Shown: one piece after another, positions 52,101 through 59,596 of the stretch
Layout of the letters: every line of letters begins with the position of its first letter
How positions within the stretch are numbered: the first letter of the stretch is position 1
Assembly: GCA_038527215.1 (NCBI GenBank)
Contig: JBCBGC010000034.1
Location: forward strand, 1-59,596
Direction of reading: 5' to 3'
DNA length: 59,596 bases
From: JAWPMV01 sp038527215
GTDB lineage: Bacteria > Bacteroidota > Bacteroidia > J057
Made by a program: the position numbers and the translations under genes
The notes under the pieces: generated by a model
Databases searched by the model: none
Told to the model about the DNA's origin: nothing
The model's input: only the letters and a program-made list of their open reading frames with translations

Positions 52101-53175
52101 AGAACTGCCTTTCCAATTGATCTATGTCCAGACTCTCTACATTGCCAGCCCTACAGATGCTGATATCTGCCTGCTTCCAACAAAGAATCGGGATAAAGCC
52201 CTCATTCACATCTAACACCCAGGCCGTGGATGAAGCTTCATCCGCAAATGCAAATTCCAGATGCTGCAAACTCACCAAGCCAGGAATGGCTTGAATAAGG
52301 CTATGGACATCTGACCGGGCCAGCTTTTTTCTTGGCATGGCGGCGGCCAACTCTGATGATTTGACGAATCCAAAACTCTCCGGACGGTAGGGGCGTCCGG
52401 CATAGATTTCTTCCATCGGGATCTCTGCAGCCAGCATTTCTGCCAGGGTATAGAAAGGGAGTTCCGGGGAGACGTAGGTTCGGACTGCTTCAAATATGTC
52501 CAGATAGACTTTTTCAGGATCAGCGTCTTCCGCAACTTCCGCGATCACCTTGAGGCGTACTTCTTTTTTCTCAAAAAAATGCAGGTCCCCCTGGAAATCT
52601 TCGCACAAATTGCGGTGGGCATGAAGAGCCTCGGTAACCGATTCTTGCACGGCTGCTTGCATGACCTTGATGGCTTCCTGGTCCCCCTGGCAATAAGCCT
52701 CGTAATCATCTAATTCAATGGAGACAGTGTAAAGGCCGTTTACCTGGAGAGGTTTTGCTGAGTCAGGATGGGCTACCGCTGCATTCGCTCCCTGAGCCGG
52801 TTGGATAAACGCATTTTTGACACCGGGAATGTCAATCAAGAGCTTCCGGTAATCTTCAATGGTGATGGGGTTGTTGCCTAAGATTTCAGCCGGAGAGAAA
52901 TAAGCCTCTGCGCCGGTCTTTCCCCTGCCTCCTCGCAGTAAATCCTCAAAGGGAAGGGTCGTGCGATACCCCAAATCCATCAGGGCGTAACACAGGACCT
53001 CTAAAATGGTAACTCCAGGATCATGGACATTAAAATCTGTCCAAATTTTCCCCGATAGTTTCCCAATATGATTCAGGCCTTCACTCCTCAGGAATTGAAA
53101 ATTGAAATGCTCCTGGTCAAAGGTAGGATCATTGGAGAAAATAAGCTTGGGCGCTATGGTCTCTGTAGCGGACAT
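46144..53175 (-). CDS. Giant Afp12-like baseplate protein with many internal repeats
   Basis: 2343 residues, more than twice the usual Afp12 length. The N-terminus (WTDFNVHDPGVTILE, residues 45-59; LIDIPGVKNAFI) is a baseplate wedge domain. A C-terminal wedge block around 1970-2100 reads REGLHLVEHILLRPHAD, then QAPAHVALNILWVPP. Between them (about 540-1880) stand a dozen or more degenerate 35-45-residue units of beta-beta-alpha form, for example FRLLINSRAGSLISARVFQD and FSFQLVNQAFRLARHPYAYD. They resemble DUF1508/YegP-like modules. A Lys-rich linker (about 2162-2205) and a helical end follow. The repeats may extend the baseplate outward as tail-fibre-like arms. Repeat assignment is by eye. 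Confidence 0.75.
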   Translation of the reverse strand: MSATETIAPKLIFSNDPTFDQEHFNFQFLRSEGLNHIGKLSGKIWTDFNVHDPGVTILEVLCYALMDLGYRTTLPFEDLLRGGRGKTGAEAYFSPAEILGNNPITIEDYRKLLIDIPGVKNAFIQPAQGANAAVAHPDSAKPLQVNGLYTVSIELDDYEAYCQGDQEAIKVMQAAVQESVTEALHAHRNLCEDFQGDLHFFEKKEVRLKVIAEVAEDADPEKVYLDIFEAVRTYVSPELPFYTLAEMLAAEIPMEEIYAGRPYRPESFGFVKSSELAAAMPRKKLARSDVHSLIQAIPGLVSLQHLEFAFADEASSTAWVLDVNEGFIPILCWKQADISICRAGNVESLDIDQLERQFYLNLQANQRVAYSTPHDALDLAFPLGRPREELDQYLSIQQDFPRNYGIQEGGLAADASPARKAQAYQLKAYLLFFDQLLAGYLAQMTHLPELFSPQADPQRPAAERRTYFSQRVDTVPDLPILLRAESHQLTEYPRESLALLVEEASILAQIEGLEINPFQPLQVEPFFFATDLQRDIAAHSFQRELGQGSYEVFTGREEGGYFFWIKTDYPKLVWLSAKRYADAETAYNSAQSLAFMGSLDENYLPISRPAKDEYSLELTQSIADYLVYFNRLLEDRDTYLQRRHRFLSHLLARFNEDFNAYALQLFGARAIQQPSTSFLNAQANFAQTYDQLSQNRSRAYDLRENGWKSPNISGLEAKVAAIGAFDHSQRSYLCHLEVSQCEDQYRGQVRDEKGLVLFQTTQAYPKRDMAFQALQEAIRALKDPGAYQPDDQADEEQFRLLINSRAGSLISARVFQDQAARDQYLKDLQLQFNPALGEQKQFVFSKVFELQMADARGEVLFKSKNTYKKRPTQQKQWNSFAKLGAKNIWVSALVSPKELALRPIKKGGTAYLDMTPLLPCMLISQGKYRWAWGKSPLASTEVFHDRGSAVAAFLQLITTPPEAWSWNQDGKNLQLVDAKGLSLAQGNFPSIKAAQATQTEAQALLQAAVEGLSILQPVSKAYYWHLKKNQHTFLTAHSLHRDRRRARQDAALSMTAVGPDRIQLQPDKKGIRLIMTNEQGKHIAQSPEIFEVKKAAEAEKAALLSYLESEPKATISEAKKLVGYQLPNLEKGEVSLISLYAYRNTGAAWDAFEEMLAAARKDKSFLNTGDVPNFNLGFSLSNASGELICAHPNTYETPKERTAALTLVKKVARQMRSPLTQRKFHTYQLVINEQVVLASEEEYADIPQAREACEKAMLQAARQQLAEHPVIQENTYQISIEAIPDTWKYEGQLHPVSEAESIPYVSVEAFPSQAESEQAQQAFLSRLSQLTLSRNQQNVIWKTKGRPTEIALTQTDSDKAARQTQQLLKKWLSETTYLLSLSEEESEYAEYLVQLEESQRSGSHRLSLVRKGEALAVHPYQAFSSAEDPKLSSFQYEVNHFPHYLKLCQQGEVWIRLADTYHFVLKSDTGKPTYLISYQGYSSKEGAEEAFQEQYLDLIAWASQVKHYREATETDSFPIPIAGLVMLEGQPLAVIPKPADKRAWDFQALAHLMHSYPIRKWTYFRQEENCAPEPETRYYFRISEESAITWLSSLAYSDPAEAAQDFLFFTQLLAHSRNIRFYELEPKETFYWQHEQFPSDGGFVAPETTQCMGLASVGEVLLESPCNYEDEHVAWKAGSKEFAGAFDQEEPFYPRRLSKGQQGFSFQLVNQAFRLARHPYAYDTAEKAKAALTSLFDSCRATHPSPLSLHIEDESAGYRFQFLNGSDIVWEGHRYYPSLNQCEQAGLRTIDFARDDRFYFLQDGEAQLFDCPATEVNLSTQEPLAIHAGAQAVDQLVEQANSYPFTYRLGAYGFQYHCPTYRSSHLQADAMPCEPKPDASPLTDAPSSSVIGGIVWEQAATFGRLADAQEAHGFFLAQLKQKDSYRHLQPESCGPYFLEIVNPAESVAIHPQVYDDLDDLAAAQARTFSYYHREGLHLVEHILLRPHADTRTSPLPADPQKDCTVRVDGEDYIPLADPYSFWATVVLPCWPQKFLSPLFQEAFQALILEQAPAHVALNILWVPPKELCAFEQVWKKWLRESSQYACGDASVKHALIQCLSSLKEKEQDTLGRDTKAALPATAIYKSLTNELFYLEQPKSSPPPPVLSDQAATSPPAQVRGLTRATKTKKTPAKKAKPPKQKKGKEAKARVSKKSKASLSSAEKDRKIRQRMARYVQSIQAITDENITATEGYQRARLVFSGRGDFQTIAAFVKAFDEADLKKARGKRRQVLAEVMFQVLCFAMDKHLFNGLGEPDIAALDEIMAVIRQRKLDLAVLKKIWQVEELKQLSTPAQYKAFLLRLDA

Positions 53176-53188
53176 ATCTTCAGACAGG

Positions 53189-56100
53189 TTAATCGGTGGA
53201 GGCGGTAATGTTGAGCGTCCCAGCAGTCAAAATGGAACGTGGGGTCCGAGGAGAGAGCAGCTGCACCGGAGCTCCCGTATCCTGCTCGTATTTCATCTTT
53301 AGATCGGTAATGTGTACTACGTATGATCGGGTTTCGATGAACTGGACGAGGTCGGCTTCCCGGATTTCCCGACCAAACTGCGGTTGCGCTACTGGTCTTT
53401 TGGTCCAGGGAGCTAAAAACTGACTGATTTCCTTGGACAAAAAGGCTTCATAGTAAGCCCGATCCAGGCCAGCTTGCAGCACAAACTCCAGTTCCACTGC
53501 TACGGGTTCGTAACGAGGATTCAGTATGTGCAGGGAGATAAAGGGCGAACTGCGGGCCTGCAAGTATCGCTCAATATCTTCCAGGACACTGAGTGGCAAC
53601 CGAGGGGTGAGGGCATCACTTGCTTCAACCCGATTGAGGTCCGGAATCAAAGCCAGGCCAACGTGGCCGGGAGCCAGATTCAGGTCCTGCTCATATACAT
53701 GGGCGGAAAGCCCCAGCGTTTGGGAAAGGGTCTTTGCCGTAGCTACGACCGGAAATTCCTGGAGAACCAGACGCTCATAATCCCAGGGACTGACGGCCCG
53801 CCCTTTATGGCGCAGGCGCTCACTCATCCGGGTTTTCCCTTCTACTCCCTGCTCGGCTTCCCGACCTCCGAAGCTACGATAGGGTTGCGTTACGCCTGCG
53901 ACCTGAGAATCTGCTACGGCCAGATCAGCCACCTCTCCTGCTGGCAATCCGTCGGCGAGTTGCTCCTGGGTGTTGGTATCCCCTGAAACATAGGTTGCCT
54001 TGGCAGCCTGGGTGTGGATATTGATCGTATCGCAAACGGCCGCTACATGCTTTCTGGCCGTGGCCCGAAGCCAGTACAGACCAGGGGGCATTTGGGTGTT
54101 TCCGGTTAAGCTAAAGTCATTGGGAAACAGGAATTTGATGATCCCGGATTGCTTTAGCCCTCGGGTATCGTCGGTAATAAGTTCGAAGCCAGGGCGCAGG
54201 GGCGTCCAGACATTATTGCGCAGGTAGGCCCATTCAATTTCTGCCGTATCTATTTCGGTATCCGCTGTGCTTTCAGCCAGCTGAAAAAGGACCTGGGTCG
54301 TGCCCCCCGGATTGATATTCTCCAGTCCCATGAATAAACTCCCTTCATCCAGGATGACCGGAACCATCGGTGGTGATTGGTTTAGGTTTTCTTTTTTCAG
54401 GGTATTGGGGAATGGGTGGAGGTGAAAAAGCGTCATATCGCTTTTATCCGCCTGAGCTTCGTAATCCAGTTCGAGATCTTTGATGATGGGGGTGTAGGGC
54501 TCGTTGGGGATGACGACAAAACTGTTTTTAAGTTTGTCATTCGCATTCATTACCGCTTGGACATATTTGCGAAGGAAATTCCTAGATAAATCCTTAAGTC
54601 CGAAAAATTCCAAATGCCCCTCAAGGGTTGTCAAGTTATTATCAGTATCTTCTTTATTTTGGTATTTGTTCAGTTCCAGAGCAACCCGATCATTACTCTT
54701 TGTTCTAGCTGCGAATAAGCCTTTAAGTTCATTTGAGGCATTTGATGGCAGGGCAGGAGTTATGATCAGATTCTTGAAAACTTCATCAATGATGAGTATT
54801 TCTTCATCATCTTCGAGTATCTCATCAATCCCCTTTTTTATTGCCTCCTTGATTCTTGTATCTGTTAAAGATCCGTTAAAAGATGATTGGATATGGCCCT
54901 CAATTAGATTGAAAGTTTCCTGTTCCTGAAATTCTTCGTCAATTTCTGTACGGGTTCGAGAAATAATGTCATTTCTTGCTGTAGCAATTTGATTAGAAGT
55001 GGCATCATCTAAGATCAGGCCATCGATGGTGTCTCGTACGTCATTTCGGTAATCACTGTGACTGAAAGCATGATTAACTTCAGTCATGGCCTGGGCAATC
55101 AGAGTATTCACCAGTGCATCAATGTTATTTACCGTTCCATCAATAAGGGAATTTACTTCTGTAAAAATTTTGTCCTTTAACTGCGTCTTTATGCTATTTG
55201 ACAGGGCATTAACAACTTTATTTTCAAGGGTTGTTGCCTTCGTAGAAATAACTTGAGAGATGCTGTTTATTACTTCAGTTTCTAGGATCATATCAGTGAT
55301 ACTTCTCCTTTCCCTCTTTATTTCGGTTTCAAATTGAGCCTTATTTTCAATTTCAGGTACGTATACTGCTCCGAAGACAAATTCTTCCGGGAACTTCCCG
55401 AACGCCATCATCTGTCTTGCCAGAATAAAAGGATATCGACTATGCTGGAAATCCTGCCCTTGAAGCGTAAATCGAGCAAACCCATTTTTTACCCCAACGT
55501 TCAACTCAGTAAGTGGAGAATCTCCGGAGAGTTCCTTTCCTGGATCACTTAGGGGAAACTGACCCTGTTTCAACAGAATACGTTGTTGAAAACCTGGCTT
55601 ATCCGAAGGGCGACATTCCAGCATTTCAGGGGAATTAAGGGGAATGCCTTCGAATAAACGCCGTTCCACTCCTTCCTTTTTCCATTCTTGGTCTTGGAGA
55701 ATTGATACCCTAATCTTAAAGTTTTCCTCCAGGATATCGTTTATGCCTTTAGTAACATCCGAATAACCTGTATAATGGCTACAAAAGTCAGCAGGTTTGT
55801 CTTTCCAATTCAGGTTTATAATTACTTTATCCCAGCGCTTGCAGAAGATTTCCTGTGAGCCCACGAAAAAATTAGAACCTTGCAAATCAGGATCTCCCCC
55901 TTCTCCCTCATCAATGGAAGGCCGGACCCCAAAGGGATAAATCTGCTCATTAACATCCTGAAGGTTTTCATCGTTTTGCACGACCACGTTTTTCAGCCCG
56001 CAGACCTTTACGCTTATATGCGTATTAGCAATGGTGAGTTGGCGGAGAAATTCGTAGCTGCCCATGAATACCTTGCCTGCTGCTCCTGAGACTTCGAGTT

Positions 56101-57991
56101 CACAGGTATTGGCAGGCGATGAATCTGGAGAAGGGATACGAAAATCCGGCTCAAGCTCGAGGAAAATCACCGGTTGTTGGGTGCTAAAGGCAGGTGTCAG
56201 AACCTCACCATTGAAAAAGGTGACCGCTGGAACCTCAGGTGGCAACTCAATGATGACCTTGATCCGAAAATCTGGACCTGAACCACCAGGAAGACCTTCA
56301 TGTTCAAAGGAGACTTGTTTAGGGTTAATCCATTCCTCTTCCCCGCTCAGGTTTATGCGGAATAATTGTTTGGTCTCCTGATGACGGCCCAAAATGGCTT
56401 TGTCATCGGGATGAGAAGCAAGGTCATCCAGCGATTCATCTGCGAAATGGTGAAAACTTTTCCCATCCAGGACCCGACGTACTGCTGTGATGGTATCAGC
56501 CGATAGGCCTTCTTCTTCTGCCAGGGCCAGGCTGGTATGAGAGAGCCCGGTCTGGGCTATTCTTATTTGGTCGGTGAACTCCTTCCATAGCGCAGTTACC
56601 TCTGCTGCAGTAGGGCCATTGGCGTAAGGAATATCCTTGCGCTTGCAATCCAGATTCAGGGTAATGGTCCTATGTCCCTCCTCGAGCAGGAGGACCGGAG
56701 AGGCCAGGGCTAATCCAAATTGAGCGTAGGGGAGGAGGGCTGGTTGCGTGAATCCCGGTAGGGTTTTCTTCCCAAATTTTCCGCCCAGGGTAGGCCAGTT
56801 TTTGGGACCATCCGGAGCAAAAGCTTCTCCCAGACCATCCTGGCTATTGGCGACCGGCGCGATATGCGTAGATTGGATGAGGCCACCGTAATCCACATGA
56901 GGCTGGGTAAAAAGCCGCAGGCTCATCAACTGGACCAACTGAGCATGGTCCAGGATGATTTCTTCATTCAGCTGATAAAAACGGTCTGCTCCGTTGGCAT
57001 CCTGGCCACCGCTAAGCGTCCGGCCCTGATCCAATTTCAGGCGGGGAACTTGTTCCTGGAGTTCGAATACCACATGGACCTGGTCCGGGGTCAAAGGGCG
57101 AGCAGGAAGTTGCAGGACTTTTTCGTATAAAAAATCCCGGTGTTTTTCCGTGAGTTGATTCAGGTCTCCCTGGTAGGTCCGGAAGAGCTCCAAAAAGGCG
57201 AAAAGCAAGCCCAAGTGAGGCGCGTGTTGTTCCTGAGCCGCTACGCTACTAGGATAGAGACTCTCAGATATATGCGCCAGGGCTGCTGGTTGCAAATCTG
57301 CCAGTTGGAGCGCAAAGCCTTCATAGATTTGGGAAAGCTGCCGATAGTAATACGCAACCCGCTGGCGCGTCTCTCCCGGAACTTTTCTGGGGCGCAGGTC
57401 TTGCTTGTAGAAGTCTGTGAAATCAAGACCCCAGATAGGATTTTGAGTGAGGGCTGTCAGATCTTTCTTGGGTAGGCAATACCAATGATTGGCAGCCTGT
57501 AGCAAGTACAGGTATTCTTTGACAAGTGCGGCCAAATGGGAAGTGATGGCTTTCTCCAACAACTGGCCAAAACCCAGATGGGAATCTTTGAAGCTTAGAT
57601 GCCATTGGTTTACGGGGAGAATGACTTCCTGAAAAAGAAAATCAAAACTCAGGCTGAGGTTTTCTGCTTGCGGATTCTGTTGGAGGAGGGCACCTGTTTT
57701 GTCAAAGCCTGCTTTTAGCTGAGAGAGATTCAGTTTATGGATGCGCGCCAATAAAACGGGCAGGCTGTCAGCAAAAAAAGCCTGCCAGGTATCTAGTTGT
57801 AAGGTTTCATCGTAGTGATTGAGTTGCTTGGAAAACTCGTATAGTTGATGCAGGATATCCACCATCTCACGATCATCTATCCGGGCAAATTCTGCCTGGA
57901 AAGCCGGTAAGAGGCGGCCCGTTTGGCTGCTGCCCTTCCCCATATGACGAGGATGACGCAATGTGCCGAGGGTGTAGGTAGATAAGGGCAT
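53189..57991 (-). CDS. Afp11-like baseplate J protein with AT-rich helical insert
   Basis: 1600 residues. The N-terminal half is helical and beta-sandwich wedge sequence. The C-terminal part (about 1385-1600) has RMSERLRHKGRAVSPWDYERL and LEDIERYLQARSSPFISLHI, the baseplate-J end. An inserted helical block at about 885-1160 (EIKRERRSITDMILETEVI to KYVQAVMNANDKLKNSF) is unusual and has low GC (30% in 55141-55200 against 62% in 57001-57060). Baseplate-J proteins form the wedge that joins tube, sheath and tail fibres. It is 7 bases after the gp25 gene and 13 bases before the Afp12-like gene. Confidence 0.8.
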   Translation of the reverse strand: MPLSTYTLGTLRHPRHMGKGSSQTGRLLPAFQAEFARIDDREMVDILHQLYEFSKQLNHYDETLQLDTWQAFFADSLPVLLARIHKLNLSQLKAGFDKTGALLQQNPQAENLSLSFDFLFQEVILPVNQWHLSFKDSHLGFGQLLEKAITSHLAALVKEYLYLLQAANHWYCLPKKDLTALTQNPIWGLDFTDFYKQDLRPRKVPGETRQRVAYYYRQLSQIYEGFALQLADLQPAALAHISESLYPSSVAAQEQHAPHLGLLFAFLELFRTYQGDLNQLTEKHRDFLYEKVLQLPARPLTPDQVHVVFELQEQVPRLKLDQGRTLSGGQDANGADRFYQLNEEIILDHAQLVQLMSLRLFTQPHVDYGGLIQSTHIAPVANSQDGLGEAFAPDGPKNWPTLGGKFGKKTLPGFTQPALLPYAQFGLALASPVLLLEEGHRTITLNLDCKRKDIPYANGPTAAEVTALWKEFTDQIRIAQTGLSHTSLALAEEEGLSADTITAVRRVLDGKSFHHFADESLDDLASHPDDKAILGRHQETKQLFRINLSGEEEWINPKQVSFEHEGLPGGSGPDFRIKVIIELPPEVPAVTFFNGEVLTPAFSTQQPVIFLELEPDFRIPSPDSSPANTCELEVSGAAGKVFMGSYEFLRQLTIANTHISVKVCGLKNVVVQNDENLQDVNEQIYPFGVRPSIDEGEGGDPDLQGSNFFVGSQEIFCKRWDKVIINLNWKDKPADFCSHYTGYSDVTKGINDILEENFKIRVSILQDQEWKKEGVERRLFEGIPLNSPEMLECRPSDKPGFQQRILLKQGQFPLSDPGKELSGDSPLTELNVGVKNGFARFTLQGQDFQHSRYPFILARQMMAFGKFPEEFVFGAVYVPEIENKAQFETEIKRERRSITDMILETEVINSISQVISTKATTLENKVVNALSNSIKTQLKDKIFTEVNSLIDGTVNNIDALVNTLIAQAMTEVNHAFSHSDYRNDVRDTIDGLILDDATSNQIATARNDIISRTRTEIDEEFQEQETFNLIEGHIQSSFNGSLTDTRIKEAIKKGIDEILEDDEEILIIDEVFKNLIITPALPSNASNELKGLFAARTKSNDRVALELNKYQNKEDTDNNLTTLEGHLEFFGLKDLSRNFLRKYVQAVMNANDKLKNSFVVIPNEPYTPIIKDLELDYEAQADKSDMTLFHLHPFPNTLKKENLNQSPPMVPVILDEGSLFMGLENINPGGTTQVLFQLAESTADTEIDTAEIEWAYLRNNVWTPLRPGFELITDDTRGLKQSGIIKFLFPNDFSLTGNTQMPPGLYWLRATARKHVAAVCDTINIHTQAAKATYVSGDTNTQEQLADGLPAGEVADLAVADSQVAGVTQPYRSFGGREAEQGVEGKTRMSERLRHKGRAVSPWDYERLVLQEFPVVATAKTLSQTLGLSAHVYEQDLNLAPGHVGLALIPDLNRVEASDALTPRLPLSVLEDIERYLQARSSPFISLHILNPRYEPVAVELEFVLQAGLDRAYYEAFLSKEISQFLAPWTKRPVAQPQFGREIREADLVQFIETRSYVVHITDLKMKYEQDTGAPVQLLSPRTPRSILTAGTLNITASTD

Positions 57992-57998
57992 GGAAAAA

Positions 57999-58421
57999 TC
58001 AGATCGGCTGGTTGGCTTCGTTTAGGTAAAAGTCATAGACATAATTGGCCCGGCTGTTGGTCTCCTGAATGCGATAATCCACTGAAATGGTGAATTTTCC
58101 CGCTAGCATATCGAGGGAGTTTGCCGGGGTTACGGTTACATTTTCCAGAAAAATCCGTGGTTCAAAGAGCAGGATGGCATTTTCCACCAAATCCTTGAGA
58201 AAGCCGGTTACCCCTACGTTCAATGGCTCGTACAGGTAGTCCTGAAGGTTGCAGCCGTACTTGGCTTGCATGACCCGTTCTCCCAGGCTGGTGGAAAGCA
58301 GGATGTCCAGACTTTGTCCAATATCAGTTTCTCCATGAACCAGGTCTACGGTCCCGCTTTTTTTGTTGAACCGAGGAGGAAATGACCATCCACTCCCCAG
58401 AAAGGCTTTATCTTTTTCCAT
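57999..58421 (-). CDS. gp25/GPW-type baseplate protein (Afp9-like)
   Basis: 140 residues. GSGWSFPPRFNKKSGTVDLVHGETDIGQSLDILL is the opening of gp25-like proteins; GERVMQAKYGCNLQDYLYEPLN is the central motif; the end VDYRIQETNSRANYVYDFYLNE is a beta strand pair. gp25 joins sheath and baseplate in phage T4, type VI systems and eCIS. Length is normal. The gene is 14 bases after the PAAR gene and 7 before the Afp11-like gene. Confidence 0.9.
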   Translation of the reverse strand: MEKDKAFLGSGWSFPPRFNKKSGTVDLVHGETDIGQSLDILLSTSLGERVMQAKYGCNLQDYLYEPLNVGVTGFLKDLVENAILLFEPRIFLENVTVTPANSLDMLAGKFTISVDYRIQETNSRANYVYDFYLNEANQPI

Positions 58422-58435
58422 GATGCTTTTCAGTT

Positions 58436-58726
58436 TTATCCACCGATCATGACCGTGGGTTCTCCTTTTACAATCACCCCTCCGTGAGCCGTAAGATCCC
58501 CCATTCGCGCGGCTGGTTTCCCGCCAATGAGGACGGTAGCGGAACCTTTGACGATGGTATCGGGGGGACCGGTGCAGGTGGCCATATCGCCTACGACGGC
58601 GGCTGGCAGATTCGCAATCAGCACGGTAGGGACCCCAGGTCCGACTATCGGGCCGCCTACGTGCGGAACCAGGACAGTAACCATGGGGCAGGTATGCATA
58701 TCGGTAATTCGGGCTGCTGGAGGCAT
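58436..58726 (-). CDS. PAAR-repeat spike tip protein (Afp10-like)
   Basis: 96 residues of PAAR fold. MPPAARITDMHTCP, GPIVGPGVPTVLI, VVGDMATCTGPPDTIVKGS, TVLIGGKPAARMGDLTAHGG and VIVKGEPTVMIGG are all present, with the His/Cys ligands for the metal at the tip. It caps the VgrG-like spike and may carry effectors. It starts 4 bases after the spike stop and has no effector extension, so it is the plain tip. Confidence 0.92.
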   Translation of the reverse strand: MPPAARITDMHTCPMVTVLVPHVGGPIVGPGVPTVLIANLPAAVVGDMATCTGPPDTIVKGSATVLIGGKPAARMGDLTAHGGVIVKGEPTVMIGG

Positions 58727-58730
58727 ATGC

Positions 58731-59596
58731 TTAATTGATTTTGACTAAACTTCCTTTGATTTCGGTGATACCGGAGCCCGCCAACTTGGCGGTGGCTCCT
58801 TCGGCTTTTAGGGCCGCGTTGGCTTTGGAGGAAATATTGGTTCCTTTCATGCTGAGGTCAGCGGTTGCTTCTATATTGATTTTTCCTCCAGCCTTGAGGT
58901 TGATGTCCTTCGGACTGTCCAGGGTAATGCCGCCTTGTTCCAAGGCGATTTTGTTTTGGTTCTGGTCCTCAATCACGATGGTTTTTCCTTCCTCATCCAT
59001 GAGAATACTGTTCCCCGCGGGTGTATCAATGGTGATGGTTTTGGTTTCATCATGAAAATGCACCCGTAGTTCTGAGCGGGTTTGTATGAGCTTTTCGTGG
59101 TTTTGATCTGAGGCTTTCAGCGGCGCAGGTAATTTGCTGCTATGCAGCATGCCCAGGACCACGGCATCTCTTGGATCGTCGTTGATAAAGCCCACGATTA
59201 CCTCATCGTCCAGTTCTGGTCGAAAAAAGAAACCGCGTTCTTTTCCGGCATCCAGGCTGGCTACCCGGGCCCAGATGCCTTTGGCGTTGGGGTCTACCAT
59301 GGGCATCTTTACCTGAATCCGGTCTTCTCCGTCGGGATCTTTTTCCAGTTTGACTACTTTCCCAATCTGTAGCCCTCTGATTCCTGGCAAAAGGCCTGCG
59401 GCAGGTGGGGTAAGGATATCGGGCTCCTGAGAAAACCATTCCGGATTCAAGCCAAATTGAATGTGGGTATCCCACTCCCCATCTCCTATTTCATGGCGGA
59501 CTGCGGTGATGAAGAGTAAGCCGTTAAAGCGGGCTCCCACGCCTTCTAACTTTAGCAGGTCTCCCGGTTTGATTTGGTTAAACCCTACTTTGATCT
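58731..59596 (-). CDS. VgrG/Afp8-like spike protein, 5' end outside the window
   Basis: The frame is open to the last base of the window, so this is the C-terminal 285 or so residues. Visible parts: LLKLEGVGARFNGLLFITAVRHEIGDGEW, from the gp27-like domain end; a gp5-OB fold (IGKVVKLEKDPDGEDRIQVKMP, ERGFFFRPELDDEVIVGFI); and a beta-helix needle (SILMDEEGKTIVIEDQNQNK, then short repeats of IxLxx). A GTG at 59540 is only internal. It forms the spike of the injection system, with PAAR as tip. Tube and sheath genes should lie to the right. Confidence 0.9.
   Translation of the reverse strand, partial: IKVGFNQIKPGDLLKLEGVGARFNGLLFITAVRHEIGDGEWDTHIQFGLNPEWFSQEPDILTPPAAGLLPGIRGLQIGKVVKLEKDPDGEDRIQVKMPMVDPNAKGIWARVASLDAGKERGFFFRPELDDEVIVGFINDDPRDAVVLGMLHSSKLPAPLKASDQNHEKLIQTRSELRVHFHDETKTITIDTPAGNSILMDEEGKTIVIEDQNQNKIALEQGGITLDSPKDINLKAGGKINIEATADLSMKGTNISSKANAALKAEGATAKLAGSGITEIKGSLVKIN

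Overview
The window looks like a chromosomal segment of a Bacteroidota bacterium, probably a marine or sediment member of the Saprospiria/Cytophagia side of the phylum. The evidence is a SusC-like TonB receptor followed by a DUF4249 lipoprotein, a promoter of the phylum-specific TTTG / TAnnTTTG type, few Shine-Dalgarno sites, an ECF sigma factor paired with a small membrane protein, and about 50% GC coding DNA. The species cannot be named from the sequence alone.

Left part (1-18.9 kb): the end of a uronate/alginate monomer cluster (kdgF, an ExuT-like MFS carrier, an SDR); a minus-strand operon that looks like aminophosphonate catabolism (phosphatase-superfamily enzyme, FAD oxidoreductase, phosphonatase-like HAD hydrolase, no PhnW); a four-gene overlapping TonB receptor operon; an MMPL/RND transporter; an ECF sigma factor with a membrane partner; a secreted protein; a lactonase-type beta-propeller lipoprotein.

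Middle part (19-36 kb): a complete Form I aerobic carbon monoxide dehydrogenase cluster, coxMSL plus accessory coxG-D-E-F. CoxL carries the AYRCSFR active-site loop, and the CoxF/XdhC-type protein has an extra C-terminal YHS domain. A Cys-rich membrane protein lies just upstream. Then come a pirin, two GNAT acetyltransferases, a site-2-type protease and a ferric-iron ABC transporter with a recognisable promoter and operator. Its ATPase gene is separated from its permease gene by a toxin-antitoxin pair, about 0.8 kb of modular palindromic repeats and a Cys-rich mini-lipoprotein.

Right part (36-59.6 kb): one co-directional minus-strand array of an extracellular contractile injection system (eCIS, Afp/PVC/AlgoCIS type). 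In transcription order: VgrG/Afp8 spike (runs off the window), PAAR tip, gp25/Afp9, a 1600-aa Afp11-like baseplate protein, a 2343-aa Afp12-like baseplate protein, a tape-measure-type protein, a 1327-aa DUF4157 protein that looks like a cargo effector, a ParA ATPase, an animal-type haem peroxidase without signal peptide, a short DUF4157 protein with an acidic repeat, and an Afp15-like AAA+ ATPase. Tube and sheath genes should lie to the right of the window. The most unusual parts are the enlarged baseplate proteins, the mosaic DUF4157 protein and the peroxidase as possible payload.
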